From the NCBI GenBank assembly GCA_937950415.1, contig CALFDL010000320.1, positions 1 to 64,000 on the forward strand: 64,000 nt of DNA. The letters run 5' to 3'. Origin of the DNA: an uncultured Collinsella sp. (GTDB taxonomy: Bacteria; Actinomycetota; Coriobacteriia; Coriobacteriales; Coriobacteriaceae). Each line of letters opens with the position of its first letter. Within the stretch, counting starts at the first letter, position 1. Below, piece after piece: positions 46,673-55,676 of this stretch. The notes under the pieces were generated by a model that had not been told where the DNA came from, did no database searches, and saw only the letters and a program-made list of their open reading frames with translations. Made by a program: the position numbers and the translations under genes.

Positions 46673-47047
46673 CTACTCGGCGACGGGAGGCTCGGCAACA
46701 GCCTCAGCCTCTGCCTTGACAGCCTTCTTGGCGCGGGAGGTAGCCTGAACCTTCACGATCTTCAGCTTGGTGAGCTGCTGACGGTGACCCTTCAGACGAC
46801 GATAGCGCTTACGCTTGTGGAACTTGAAGACCAGCTGCTTCTCGCCCTTGAACTGCTCAACGATCTGAGCGGTAACCTTGGCCTTGGCCAGCTTGTCGGG
46901 ATCGGTGACGATCTTCTTACCATCGTTGAGGAAGATAACCGGCAGGGTGACCTTGTCGCCCTCATTGCCCTCGATCTTCTCGACGGTGATGACATCGTCG
47001 GTGGCGACCTTGTACTGCTTGCCGCCCGTGTTAACGATTGCGTACAT
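46673..47047 (-). CDS. rplU: Ribosomal protein bL21
   Basis: Large-subunit protein. 124 residues: MYAIVNTGGKQYKVATDDVI, EGDKVTLPVIFLNDG and the basic HKRKRYRRLKGHRQQLTKLKI, then a 25-residue Ala/Glu/Pro tail. ATG 47047 is the conserved start; an upstream in-frame GTG-like start would add seven atypical residues. First gene of rplU-rpmA, with a near-consensus promoter. Confidence 0.97.
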   Translation of the reverse strand: MYAIVNTGGKQYKVATDDVITVEKIEGNEGDKVTLPVIFLNDGKKIVTDPDKLAKAKVTAQIVEQFKGEKQLVFKFHKRKRYRRLKGHRQQLTKLKIVKVQATSRAKKAVKAEAEAVAEPPVAE

Positions 47048-47089
47048 GTTTACTTGCCCTTCATGCATCAGTTAGTGCAACAGCCGAAT

Positions 47090-47118
47090 ATAGTAGCAGG
47101 CGAAAATACCCCCGTCAA
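47090..47118 (-). promoter_or_regulatory. rplU promoter
   Basis: -35 TTGACG (47113-47118), 17-nt spacer, extended -10 TGC-TACTAT (hexamer 47090-47095). Best promoter match in the window. Its -35 overlaps the last codon and stop of the preceding gene. Confidence 0.78.
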
Positions 47119-47927
47119 CGAGTATGTGGAGCAAATCCACAAGTTCGCACAGGTATGGGGCTGACGAGTCGGCCCTCGTCGTCCTCGCATGCTTGATTCT
47201 GACGCTCGACATCGTAGGAGCAGATGATCACGAGGTCTTGCATACCGGTGGAAACAATAGGTGCATCCACGCCCGGGGTCAAGCCCTGCAACAAAACATC
47301 AGCCGCAGAAAGCAAAATTTCCGGACGCATGGAGCCCTCGTTGTCGGCATGGGTGTCGAGCATGAGCACCAAATGGTCCGGGAGCTCCCCAGCCGTGAGC
47401 TCATAGCCCACGAGCGTGTGATCCAAATCTAAGCGCTTGCTCTTTTTGCCGCGCGCGTAGTCGATGCCATGGTCCGCGCGCAGCGTGTCGATCGCACGAC
47501 GCACCTCATCGGCGCTTACGGGCGCCTCGGGATCCAGATGCAGGTCGATGCGATACGACAGGCGCGTGAGCTGCGCCGTCAACGCCGGCGTGCGCACGTC
47601 GATGTACGCCGCCTCGATGGGCGCCAGATCGGCCGGAGACGCCGCAGCCAGGCGCCCAAACGCCTCGTCGAGCGCCACGAACTCGGTCATAAACAGGTCA
47701 TACCACTCGCAGGTCGACGACGTACCAACCGGTAGCGCCGAAGAGAAGCCCACGCGCATGTGCGGAGAGAAGCCCTGCGTGACGGCATAGGGAAGTCCCG
47801 CACGGCGCACGATGCGTTCAATGGTATGGATCACTTCGAGATGGCCCAGGTACTTAAGGCGATCGCGCTTGCCATAGCGAACACGAAGCCTAAAGAGCGA
47901 GGGGTTGTCGGTCAGGCGCTCACTCAT
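47115..47927 (-). CDS. Radical-SAM-linked DUF2344 (TIGR03936 family) protein
   Basis: Function unknown; the family is defined by its constant pairing with the radical SAM protein encoded just upstream. 270 residues with the family block RLRVRYGKRDRLKYLGHLEV, RRAGLPYAVTQGFSPHMRVGF and ALPVGTSSTCEWYDLFM. The C-terminal half is variable. It overlaps the radical SAM gene by 4 nt. Its end overlaps the rplU promoter, so transcription through it could influence rplU. Confidence 0.88.
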   Translation of the reverse strand: MSERLTDNPSLFRLRVRYGKRDRLKYLGHLEVIHTIERIVRRAGLPYAVTQGFSPHMRVGFSSALPVGTSSTCEWYDLFMTEFVALDEAFGRLAAASPADLAPIEAAYIDVRTPALTAQLTRLSYRIDLHLDPEAPVSADEVRRAIDTLRADHGIDYARGKKSKRLDLDHTLVGYELTAGELPDHLVLMLDTHADNEGSMRPEILLSAADVLLQGLTPGVDAPIVSTGMQDLVIICSYDVERQNQACEDDEGRLVSPIPVRTCGFAPHTR

Positions 47928-49801
47928 GCGCGATCACCCATCAATACATTCTTGGCGTGGAGCGTGGGGCAGATCCCGCAGCCGGTGCACGACGTACGGG
48001 TGCAGTCGGGAGTCGTGACGCCCTCGAGCGAGCGACGGTACTCGCGCTCGAGGAAGCCGCGCGTGCAGCCGGGGCTCACGTGCTCCCACGGCAGGCGCCA
48101 GTCCAACTCGTAGGGCAGGTGTACGAGCTCGTTGAGGTCGATGCCGTTTTTGGCGGCAGCCTCCTTCCAGTTATCGAGCGAGAAATGCTCTACCCAGGCG
48201 TCAAAGCGAGAGCCCGAGCGCCAAGCATCGATGATGACGGGCGTCATGTCACGACCGGCGCGGGAAAGCGCGGCCTCGATGAGCGAGGTCTCGGCATCGT
48301 GGTAATGCACACGGACGGCACGGTTGCGAACGCTCGTGATAAGCAGCTTCTGGCGACGCTTGACGTCGTCGTAGTCGAGCTGCGGGCACCACTGGAACGG
48401 CGTGGCAGCCTTGGGGATAAAGACCGAAACCGAGATGGACACCGAGATCGAGCCGCGACGAGCCTTGGGCACCACGGAACGACCGAGCTCCAGCACGTGA
48501 TCGGCCAGGTTGGCGATGGCCACGATGTCCTCGTCGCGCTCACCGGGAAGGCCCATCATAAAGTAGAGCTTCATGCGGTTCCAGCCGGCCTCGAAGGCCG
48601 CCTTGGCCGCACGGTCCAGGTCCTCCTCGGTCACGTTCTTGTTAATGATGTCGCGCATGCGCTGGCTACCGGCCTCAGGCGCGAACGTCAGGCCGCCCTT
48701 CTTTTCGCCGGCGACCGACTCGGCCATATCCACGCCAAACGAATCCAGGCGCTGAGACGGAATCGACACGCGAATACCCGTATCCTCCAGGCGACGGTTG
48801 AGCCTGCCGAGCACGTCGCGAATGCAGGAGTGGTCGGTCGTGGAGAGCGAGGTCAGCGACACCTCGTCATAGCCGGTCTTTTCCAGACCCTGAATCACCG
48901 ACGAGACGATCTGGTCGGCCGAGCGCTCGCGCACCGGGCGATACGTCATGCCGGCCTGGCAAAAACGACAGCCGCGAGCGCAGCCGCGCAGAATCTCGAT
49001 AGACAGGCGGTCGTGAACCAGCTGCGCATAGGGCACGCACGACTGCGACAGCGGATTTGTGGCGCCGAAATCCTCGACGACGCGCTTGTAGACCACGGCC
49101 GGCGCATCCTTGCCCTCGCGCGGCACGGTGTAGCCATGCGGCGAGCAGGGCTCGTCGTGACGAACCTCATAGAGCGACGGCACGTAGTTGCCGGCAATGG
49201 ATGCAAGCTGCTCAACAATCTGCGCGCGCGGGACTCCTTCGTCACGCAGGCGGCGATGCAGCTGGCAGGTCTCGAGCAGCGATTCCTCGCCCTCGCCGAT
49301 GAGGATAACATCGAAGAAGGCCGCGTACGGCTCGGGGTTGTACACCGAGGGGCCGCCGGCGATGATAATGGGGTCGTCCTCGGTGCGGTCGGCGGCTAAC
49401 AGCGGAATGCCGGCGAGGTCGAGAGCCTCGAGGAAATTCGTCACCGCCATCTCGTGCGGCACATGCAGGCCGACGATATCAAACGAAGCGACGGGGGCAG
49501 CACCTTCGAGCGACAGCAGCGGAATACCCGCCTCGCGCATGGCGTCACCCATATCGGGCCACGGCACATAGCCACGCTCGCAGGAGATGCCCTCGGCCTG
49601 GTTAAGGATATTGTAGAGGATGGCGATACCCTGGTTGGGCAGACCGACCTCGTACACATCCGGATAGATCAGGCAGCAACGGTAGTCGGCATCGGCCTTG
49701 GAAAGCGTGCCCCACTCGTGATCGATATAGCGACTCGGCTTCTCGACCTTGGCGAGCAACGGCTCAATTAAATGAAAACAATCTTGGTATGCAACGCGCA
49801 A
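47924..49801 (-). CDS. B12-binding-fold radical SAM protein (TIGR03960 family)
   Basis: Predicted radical SAM enzyme, substrate unknown, possibly RNA or ribosome linked because of where family members occur. 625 residues. The N-terminal cobalamin-type Rossmann domain (YPDVYEVGLPNQGIAILYNI, VGLHVPHEMAVTNFLEAL, IIIAGGPSVYNPEPYAAFFD) is followed by the [4Fe-4S] motif in RGCARGCRFCQAGMTYRP (CxxxCxxC, residues about 276-283), LTFAPEAGSQRMRD, KLYFMMGLPGE and a C-terminal Cys cluster (TSCTGCGICPT). TTG start at 49801 with TAGGGG upstream. It lies 10 nt after the DUF697 gene, so it is probably transcribed from the mre operon. Confidence 0.92.
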   Translation of the reverse strand: MRVAYQDCFHLIEPLLAKVEKPSRYIDHEWGTLSKADADYRCCLIYPDVYEVGLPNQGIAILYNILNQAEGISCERGYVPWPDMGDAMREAGIPLLSLEGAAPVASFDIVGLHVPHEMAVTNFLEALDLAGIPLLAADRTEDDPIIIAGGPSVYNPEPYAAFFDVILIGEGEESLLETCQLHRRLRDEGVPRAQIVEQLASIAGNYVPSLYEVRHDEPCSPHGYTVPREGKDAPAVVYKRVVEDFGATNPLSQSCVPYAQLVHDRLSIEILRGCARGCRFCQAGMTYRPVRERSADQIVSSVIQGLEKTGYDEVSLTSLSTTDHSCIRDVLGRLNRRLEDTGIRVSIPSQRLDSFGVDMAESVAGEKKGGLTFAPEAGSQRMRDIINKNVTEEDLDRAAKAAFEAGWNRMKLYFMMGLPGERDEDIVAIANLADHVLELGRSVVPKARRGSISVSISVSVFIPKAATPFQWCPQLDYDDVKRRQKLLITSVRNRAVRVHYHDAETSLIEAALSRAGRDMTPVIIDAWRSGSRFDAWVEHFSLDNWKEAAAKNGIDLNELVHLPYELDWRLPWEHVSPGCTRGFLEREYRRSLEGVTTPDCTRTSCTGCGICPTLHAKNVLMGDRA

Positions 49802-49811
49802 CGGAAAACCC

Positions 49812-50741
49812 CTAAGCAGCGAGATCTGATGCGTCCTGGTAGGACGCCATAGGACGGGTAGCGCCCGCGACCGTGGTTACCAGATCGCGAACGCGGGAGA
49901 ACGTGGCAGTGACCGCCTCGTTGGCACGGCTGTAGTCGACATCGCGCTCGTAGAGCGAAACAAGCGCACGGCCCATGCCGTAGGTGCCCGCGGCAGCAGT
50001 GAGCGCCTTGACGGCAAACCCAATATGCGGCGTCTGCTTGACGAGCGCGCGGGTGACCGCGCGGATCACAAGACCGCCGGCAAGCACGCCCGCGACCTCG
50101 TAGCCGCGCTCGGGCTTAATACCGCGTCCAAAGACGGCAGCGAGCTCAAAGAGCATGCCCACCTGCGCCAGCGCCATAACGGGATAATCGGCGCCCGGCA
50201 AAAACACCAGCGCACCGGTCGCCATATTGGTGAGCGCGCACGAGGTGATGATACGATTGGCCGCCGCGATGCGCATGAAGGCAAAGTTCGCCGCAAAAGC
50301 CGTTTCCTTGTCGGTGCGATCGAGAATCCAGCGGGCAAGCGTCTCGAGCAGATACGTCTTATCGGTTGCCGCTACCACGCCGAGCATGGGCGTGGACTCC
50401 TCGATAAACGGCACCTCCACAGCAGACTCGGCAAGCACGCACACGGGCGCGCCGGCGATCACGAGCTCCTGCACGGCACTCTCCAAGCGGTCGGAACCAC
50501 ACGAGAGCACCAGCACCACATCGGTATCGGTCTTTGGAGCAATTCGCTCCTCCCCCAGACGCTCGACGCGCACAATGCCCGAGGTCGTCTGCGGCACAAA
50601 GGCGTCACGCACCGTCTCGGCCAGAAAGCGCGAGGCGGACGAATCCAGATAGACCGAGACGCGCACCGGCGTATCGGAATCCTTCTTAACGGACGCGCCC
50701 ATCTTAAAAGCGCGGGTCAGCTTATCTACGGGAATTTTCAT
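49812..50741 (-). CDS. DUF697-domain membrane protein
   Basis: Function unknown. 309 residues. The N-terminal half looks like a soluble alpha/beta domain (SVYLDSSASRFLAETVRDAF, DVVLVLSCGSDRLESAVQEL). The C-terminal half matches DUF697: NRIITSCALTNMATGALVFL, then PVMALAQVGMLFELAAVFGR, and hydrophobic helices at about 220-270. DUF697 often accompanies GTPases, but I see no P-loop here. RBS GGAGGGG. It sits 18 nt after rodA in the cell-elongation operon, which suggests, but does not show, a cell-envelope role. Confidence 0.8.
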   Translation of the reverse strand: MKIPVDKLTRAFKMGASVKKDSDTPVRVSVYLDSSASRFLAETVRDAFVPQTTSGIVRVERLGEERIAPKTDTDVVLVLSCGSDRLESAVQELVIAGAPVCVLAESAVEVPFIEESTPMLGVVAATDKTYLLETLARWILDRTDKETAFAANFAFMRIAAANRIITSCALTNMATGALVFLPGADYPVMALAQVGMLFELAAVFGRGIKPERGYEVAGVLAGGLVIRAVTRALVKQTPHIGFAVKALTAAAGTYGMGRALVSLYERDVDYSRANEAVTATFSRVRDLVTTVAGATRPMASYQDASDLAA

Positions 50742-50759
50742 AGCAAACCCCTCCAGCGG

Positions 50760-51986
50760 TTACGCGGCGCCCGAACGATGCCGCCATATGGATTGTACGA
50801 TACCCACCGTCAGCAGCTGAATCATCATCGAAGACGAACCGAAGCTAATAAACGGTAGCGGAATACCGGTAATCGGCATCATGCCGATGCACATGCCGAT
50901 GTTCTCGAAGGTCTGGAACGCCCACATGCCAACGATGCCCACACACGAAAGACGCAAAAACAGCGACTCACACTTAAAGGCGACGCGAATCGTCGAAAAG
51001 ATCAACAGCACGTAGAGGCACAGGAGCAAAAAGGAACCGCAAAAACCAAAGGTCTCGGACAGGAAGGCGAAGACGAAGTCGGTGTGGAACTCAGGCAGAA
51101 AGCCGCCGGCCGACTGCGTCGCATGGCCCAAACCCTTACCAAAGAAGCCGCCCGAGCCAACGGCGATAAGCGACTGCTGCAGGTTGTAGGCATCGTCCGA
51201 ATCGGCATTATCGGGGTCGATAAAGACCGTCAGACGGTTCATCTGATACTGCTTGATGAGCACATCGTGGCCGAGCAACGAATCAAAGACCGAATCGAGC
51301 GCCAGGACGAGGGCCACCAAGCCCACGAGCAGGGCCAGGGTCGACAGCACCCATTCGCGGCGTGCACCGCTCATGCAAATGACGATGGCGCCCGAAACCA
51401 GCACGACCAGGCCCGAGCCCAGGTCACCCATGGCAACGACGGCCAAAAACGGAATGGACAGCATGCCGCAGAGCTTGACGTAGTCGCGAACGGTATCGAT
51501 GCGACCGTTATACTGCGAGCCAAGCGTAGCAATAAAGAAAATGGTGATGAGCTTGGCAAGCTCAACCGGCTGGAATGTCAAGCCAATACCGGGAATCTTG
51601 ATCCAGCCCGTCATGCCCAGACCGCCCGTATAGGACAGACCCGGAATCTTGGGCGAGAGGATCACGATCAGGTCGATGACGAGCAACGCCGTCGAGAAAT
51701 TGGAAATACCACGAAGGTCGGTACGCCAGACCAGCGCCGCCAGCACCGCCCCGATGCCAATTCCCAGCAGATGGCGCGAGAACGAGGCATCGGCCTTAAA
51801 CTGCGAAGCCGACCAGATGATGATGGCACCGTAGGCAACGAGCGCCACAGTAGCCACGAGTACACCGATATGCACCTTTTGGCGAAACGTGCCGCGCGAG
51901 GCCGAAAGTTGCTTGTTGACGCGGTCCAGGCTGCTGCGAGAGCCGGTCTTGGTTGAACGGAACAGATCCGCCGGAGAAAAATCCAT
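50760..51986 (-). CDS. rodA: RodA-type SEDS peptidoglycan glycosyltransferase
   Basis: Polymerises glycan strands together with its class B PBP in the rod complex. 408 residues with about ten TM segments after a 35-residue cytosolic N-terminus. Motifs: GMTGWIKIPGIGLTFQPVELAKL, AVVAMGDLGSGLVVL (conserved Asp region), QQSLIAVGSGGFFGKGLG, FLPEFHTDFVFAFLSETFG and the C-terminal MPITGIPLPFISFGSSSM. Next to mrdA (9-nt gap), its expected partner, which favours RodA over FtsW. Confidence 0.95.
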   Translation of the reverse strand: MDFSPADLFRSTKTGSRSSLDRVNKQLSASRGTFRQKVHIGVLVATVALVAYGAIIIWSASQFKADASFSRHLLGIGIGAVLAALVWRTDLRGISNFSTALLVIDLIVILSPKIPGLSYTGGLGMTGWIKIPGIGLTFQPVELAKLITIFFIATLGSQYNGRIDTVRDYVKLCGMLSIPFLAVVAMGDLGSGLVVLVSGAIVICMSGARREWVLSTLALLVGLVALVLALDSVFDSLLGHDVLIKQYQMNRLTVFIDPDNADSDDAYNLQQSLIAVGSGGFFGKGLGHATQSAGGFLPEFHTDFVFAFLSETFGFCGSFLLLCLYVLLIFSTIRVAFKCESLFLRLSCVGIVGMWAFQTFENIGMCIGMMPITGIPLPFISFGSSSMMIQLLTVGIVQSIWRHRSGAA

Positions 51987-51995
51987 CGCAACCTC

Positions 51996-54065
51996 CTATC
52001 GAACCGAAGAATCGCCCGAGGCCGAAGAGGTATCGGGCTCGTCATAAATCACGCCGAGCACGTCGCGCACGACATGCATCGCGGTATCTGAGCCGCCGCC
52101 GCCCTGCTCCAGAACAGTAGCGATGACATACTTGGGATCATCGGCCGGTGCATAGGCGCAGAACCACGCGTATTCGTCCTCGCCGCTTTTCTCGCCCGTG
52201 CCCGACTTGCCGTATACCTGCGGCGTCAGGGTGCCAAAGTGAGCCGCCAGGGACGTCGATGCCGTGTAAATCACGTCGTGCATGCCGTTGCGAACTAGAG
52301 CCAAATCCGAATCGCTGTTGATCTTGGCCTCCAGGCGCTTCTTCTTGCCCTTGCCGTTGTACTTATAGGCATCGCCGTCGCCATCGCGCGACACGGCAGA
52401 TAAAAACACGTGAGGCACGTACTGTTTACCGCCGTTGGCAAGACCCATATAGGCGCACGCCATCTGCAGGGGCGTCACCAGGATGTCGCCCTGGCCGATA
52501 GCAATGTTGGTCATATCGCCGGCATTCCACTTGCGGTCCTCGGCAGATGCGTCGGTGAAGTACGACTCTTTCCACTCGGCATCGGGAATACGGCCCGCGC
52601 CCTCACTCGGCAGATCGATACCGCAGGTCTTGCCTAGACCCCAGCGACGAAAGACCTCCTGCAGGCCCTCGGGATGTTGCTCGTCATAGAAGAACGCCTT
52701 GCCCATGTCGTAGAAGACGGGGTCGCACGAGTTGGCGATACCCGACTGCAGCGTCATGGTGCCGTGGCCGGAATGCAGCCAGCAGTACTTGCCCCACGAC
52801 TTGCCCAGACCCGTCCAATAGCCCGTGCAGTTGGTCGTCTGCCCCGACGTGTAGGTTCCATACTCAAGACCGGCCAGTGCCGAGAGCGGCTTGATGGTCG
52901 AAGCCGACATGTACTGTCCGCTAATAGCGCGGTTGAGCAGCGGGTGCGAACCCTTATCATCATTGAGCTCGGTCCACACGTCATTTGAGACGCCGCCGAT
53001 AAAGACGGACGGATCGAACTTGGGCTCGCTCGCCATGCCCAGGATCTCGCCATTGTTGGGATCGAGACACACCACAGCGCCGTTGCCGGCATTGCTGTAG
53101 CCAGTGGTCTTGGCAAGCTCGATAGCGCTCGCCAGTGCCGTCTCGCAGGCCTGTTGGATCTTAAGGTCGAGCGTGAGCTTAATGTCGGAGCCGGCCTTCG
53201 CGGGCACGGCGCCGGCCTGACCGGTCACATTGCCCGAGGCATCGACCTTGACGGTCTGCTCGCCACGAATACCCTGCAGCAGGTTTTCGTAGTAGCTCTC
53301 AACGCCCGCCTGGCCCACGATATCGCCCGACTGGTACGTAATCTTGCCAGCAGAAGCATCATCATCGCCAGAGGTTTTCTTATTCTGGGCCTCGAGCTGC
53401 TCGGAGGTAATGGTGCCGGTATAGCCCAAGATATGGCATGCCGTCTCGCCATATGGATACTGGCGCTCGGTACGCTCGGCAATCTTGACGCCCGGGAACT
53501 CGCCGGCATGCTCCTGAATATAGGCAACCGTGGAGCGACGGACGTCCGTCGCGATGGTATGCAGGCTCTGAGCGCCCTCTGTATTGTCCTGAATATTGCG
53601 AAGGACCGCCACGTAAGGCATTCCAAGCACGTTGGCAAGATGGCGAACCAGAACCTCATCCTCCGCAAGGTCGCGGTAGGCCACAACAGCAAGTGAGGGA
53701 CGGTTCTGGACAAGCGCCACGCCATTGCGGTCAAGGATGCGACCGCGCACAGCGGGTGTGGTAACGGTGCGAGTCTGATTACTATTGGCCTGCTTCTCGT
53801 AATAGTCCGACGAGACCATCTGCATGCCCCACAGCTTGACGGCAAGCGCCGCGAACATCGCGCCCACACCCGTGGTGAGGATGGAAAAGCGGCCCTTAAA
53901 GGCGGTCGCCGCGGTATTGCCCTCGCCCTCGGTGGCGCGCGGGGCCGTTCCATGCTGCGTATCGTAGGTAAAACGGGAATCGCCACGACGCATGATGACC
54001 AGCGCGACCACGATGGCCACAACCAGCACGATACCGGCGATAATAACCGTCAACTGGGAAGACAT
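51996..54065 (-). CDS. mrdA: Penicillin-binding protein 2 (class B transpeptidase)
   Basis: Cross-links elongation-site peptidoglycan. 689 residues: a TM segment at the extreme N-terminus (about 5-25), a second hydrophobic stretch (about 62-82), a pedestal domain with TPAVRGRILDRNGVALVQNR, then the transpeptidase domain with the SxxK serine in QYMSASTIKPLSAL, the SxN-equivalent in GIANSCDPVFYDMG and the KSGT motif in YGKSGTGEKSG. Two N-terminal hydrophobic segments are unusual for PBP2, which normally has one. It lies between mreD and rodA. Confidence 0.95.
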   Translation of the reverse strand: MSSQLTVIIAGIVLVVAIVVALVIMRRGDSRFTYDTQHGTAPRATEGEGNTAATAFKGRFSILTTGVGAMFAALAVKLWGMQMVSSDYYEKQANSNQTRTVTTPAVRGRILDRNGVALVQNRPSLAVVAYRDLAEDEVLVRHLANVLGMPYVAVLRNIQDNTEGAQSLHTIATDVRRSTVAYIQEHAGEFPGVKIAERTERQYPYGETACHILGYTGTITSEQLEAQNKKTSGDDDASAGKITYQSGDIVGQAGVESYYENLLQGIRGEQTVKVDASGNVTGQAGAVPAKAGSDIKLTLDLKIQQACETALASAIELAKTTGYSNAGNGAVVCLDPNNGEILGMASEPKFDPSVFIGGVSNDVWTELNDDKGSHPLLNRAISGQYMSASTIKPLSALAGLEYGTYTSGQTTNCTGYWTGLGKSWGKYCWLHSGHGTMTLQSGIANSCDPVFYDMGKAFFYDEQHPEGLQEVFRRWGLGKTCGIDLPSEGAGRIPDAEWKESYFTDASAEDRKWNAGDMTNIAIGQGDILVTPLQMACAYMGLANGGKQYVPHVFLSAVSRDGDGDAYKYNGKGKKKRLEAKINSDSDLALVRNGMHDVIYTASTSLAAHFGTLTPQVYGKSGTGEKSGEDEYAWFCAYAPADDPKYVIATVLEQGGGGSDTAMHVVRDVLGVIYDEPDTSSASGDSSVR

Positions 54066-54078
54066 CTACGGGCCTCCC

Positions 54079-54645
54079 CTATTTGAGCTTGCGGGTCTTG
54101 GGCTTAAAGCGCATACCCGTCTGGCGTCCGCCACGCGCGGAGAATCCATAGCCGGACTGCGGCACGACGCCGGACATCAAAAACGGAATGGCAACCAGAC
54201 CCGTCAGGATCGAGGACGGCAGTGCATGGCCGAAGATCGCCACGACAAAGCTCGTCTCCAAACCCATAAACAGCAAGATGATGCTGTAAATCACATTTAT
54301 GACGAGCGCGAAGGCACCCACAGTGATGCCGCGCGCACTCGGGGTACCGCCCGTCTGACCGGCGGCGCTATGCACCAGGGCAAAAGAACCCACGTTCAGC
54401 AGGAGCGACATAACGCCCACCGGCACGGCAGCGGAAAGGTCATAGAACAAGCCGCTGCAAAAACCGCACACGACGGCACGGGTCGGGTCGCCCGAGAACA
54501 CGCTTAGGCACACCAGGATAATCATAAAGTTGACGCGACCGCCCGCAATGGAGATCTGCGGTGCCAGGCCTGCCTGCAGCAGCACGCACACGATGGCGGC
54601 GATCACAAACGTGCGGGAGCTCATCCCCTGCTCGTGTAGATCCAT
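54079..54645 (-). CDS. mreD: Rod shape-determining protein MreD
   Basis: Small polytopic membrane protein of the elongasome. 188 residues, five or six hydrophobic segments starting FVIAAIVCVLLQAGLAP, followed by FMIILVCLSVFSGDPTRAVVCG and GLFYDLSAAVPVGVMSL (the conserved G-x-x-x-D motif), with a basic C-terminal tail. ATG 54645 was chosen because GGGGG stands 7 nt before it; the ATG 6 nt earlier is too close to that RBS. Confidence 0.9.
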   Translation of the reverse strand: MDLHEQGMSSRTFVIAAIVCVLLQAGLAPQISIAGGRVNFMIILVCLSVFSGDPTRAVVCGFCSGLFYDLSAAVPVGVMSLLLNVGSFALVHSAAGQTGGTPSARGITVGAFALVINVIYSIILLFMGLETSFVVAIFGHALPSSILTGLVAIPFLMSGVVPQSGYGFSARGGRQTGMRFKPKTRKLK

Positions 54646-54656
54646 GGACATGCCCC

Positions 54657-55655
54657 CTATTCGCTCGAGCCGGAATCGGTCGTCTCGGACGTGTCGGAAC
54701 CGTCATCCGAGCTCTCGTCCTTCGTCTTGGTCGCAGCATCGCGCGACGTTCCCTGCGGCGTGCTGTTGGCCGTGCTCACGTTCTCATCCGAAGCCGATTG
54801 TTCGTCGGTCAGCGAGGTGATGACCAGCACTTCCTCGTTGTTCTCGGCCGTCGTCTGGGCGCGCACCACAATGGTGTAGTACACATCGTTTGCCGATTTC
54901 TCAACCGACGAGACGGTGCCGAGCGGTAGACCCTTGGGGAACACACCGCCAATGCCCGAGGTCACGATGATGTCGCCAACCTTAACATCAGAGTCGACGC
55001 TCACGTACTCAAGACGCAGCGTGCCGTCAGCCTGACCCTGCAGCATGCCCTGGGCGCGCGTGTCCTGCACCATGGCGGACACGCCCGAGTTCTCATCGCC
55101 AATCAGGCGCACGGTGGACGTCTTGGCCGAGACCTCGATAATCTGGCCTATGACACCGGCAGAACTCGTCACGGGCATGTTAATGGTAAGCCCGTCGGCA
55201 GAACCCTTATCGATGGTAACGGTCGAGGTCCAGGCATCGCCCGAGGCACCAACGATACGAGCAGCGGTCGATTTGAGGTTGTAGGTCGACTGCAGGCCGA
55301 CCAGCCCCTCCAGGCGCTCGGCAGTCTTTTGAGCCTCGGAGAGCTCGGCGACCTTAGAGGTCAGTTCCTCGTTTTGCTTCTTAAGCTCGTCAAGCGTGTC
55401 CTGTGACGCCGTAAGGTTAGAGAACACGTTACCGATCGCATTGAAGGGAGCCGCCACAGCCGAGCCCAGAAAACGCACTGGCGAGGTAATCGTCGTCACG
55501 CCCGAACGAACGGCATGAATCGGCCCCGTCTCGCCCTCACGAATATAAAACGTGAGCAGCAACACCGAAATCAGGCTGAAAACAATCAACGGGCGCATAC
55601 CCGTTGATTGTCGCTTGGTATTCAGATTAGTGGAGAAACCCGAAGATCGTGCCAA
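54657..55655 (-). CDS. mreC: Cell-shape protein MreC
   Basis: Bitopic scaffold that activates PBP2-RodA. 332 residues: a cytosolic tail, one TM helix (about 22-38, LIVFSLISVLLLTFYI), a coiled coil (about 88-118, TLDELKKQNEELTSKVAELS onward), the beta-sandwich domain (about 125-270, RIVGASGDAWTSTVTIDKGS, VGDIIVTSGIGGVFPKGLPLG) and a Ser/Thr/Asp-rich tail of 50 residues that may be disordered. TTG start 55655 following AAGGTGG. Confidence 0.95.
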   Translation of the reverse strand: MARSSGFSTNLNTKRQSTGMRPLIVFSLISVLLLTFYIREGETGPIHAVRSGVTTITSPVRFLGSAVAAPFNAIGNVFSNLTASQDTLDELKKQNEELTSKVAELSEAQKTAERLEGLVGLQSTYNLKSTAARIVGASGDAWTSTVTIDKGSADGLTINMPVTSSAGVIGQIIEVSAKTSTVRLIGDENSGVSAMVQDTRAQGMLQGQADGTLRLEYVSVDSDVKVGDIIVTSGIGGVFPKGLPLGTVSSVEKSANDVYYTIVVRAQTTAENNEEVLVITSLTDEQSASDENVSTANSTPQGTSRDAATKTKDESSDDGSDTSETTDSGSSE

Positions 55656-55676
55656 ATGGAATCCACCTTTTGGAAA

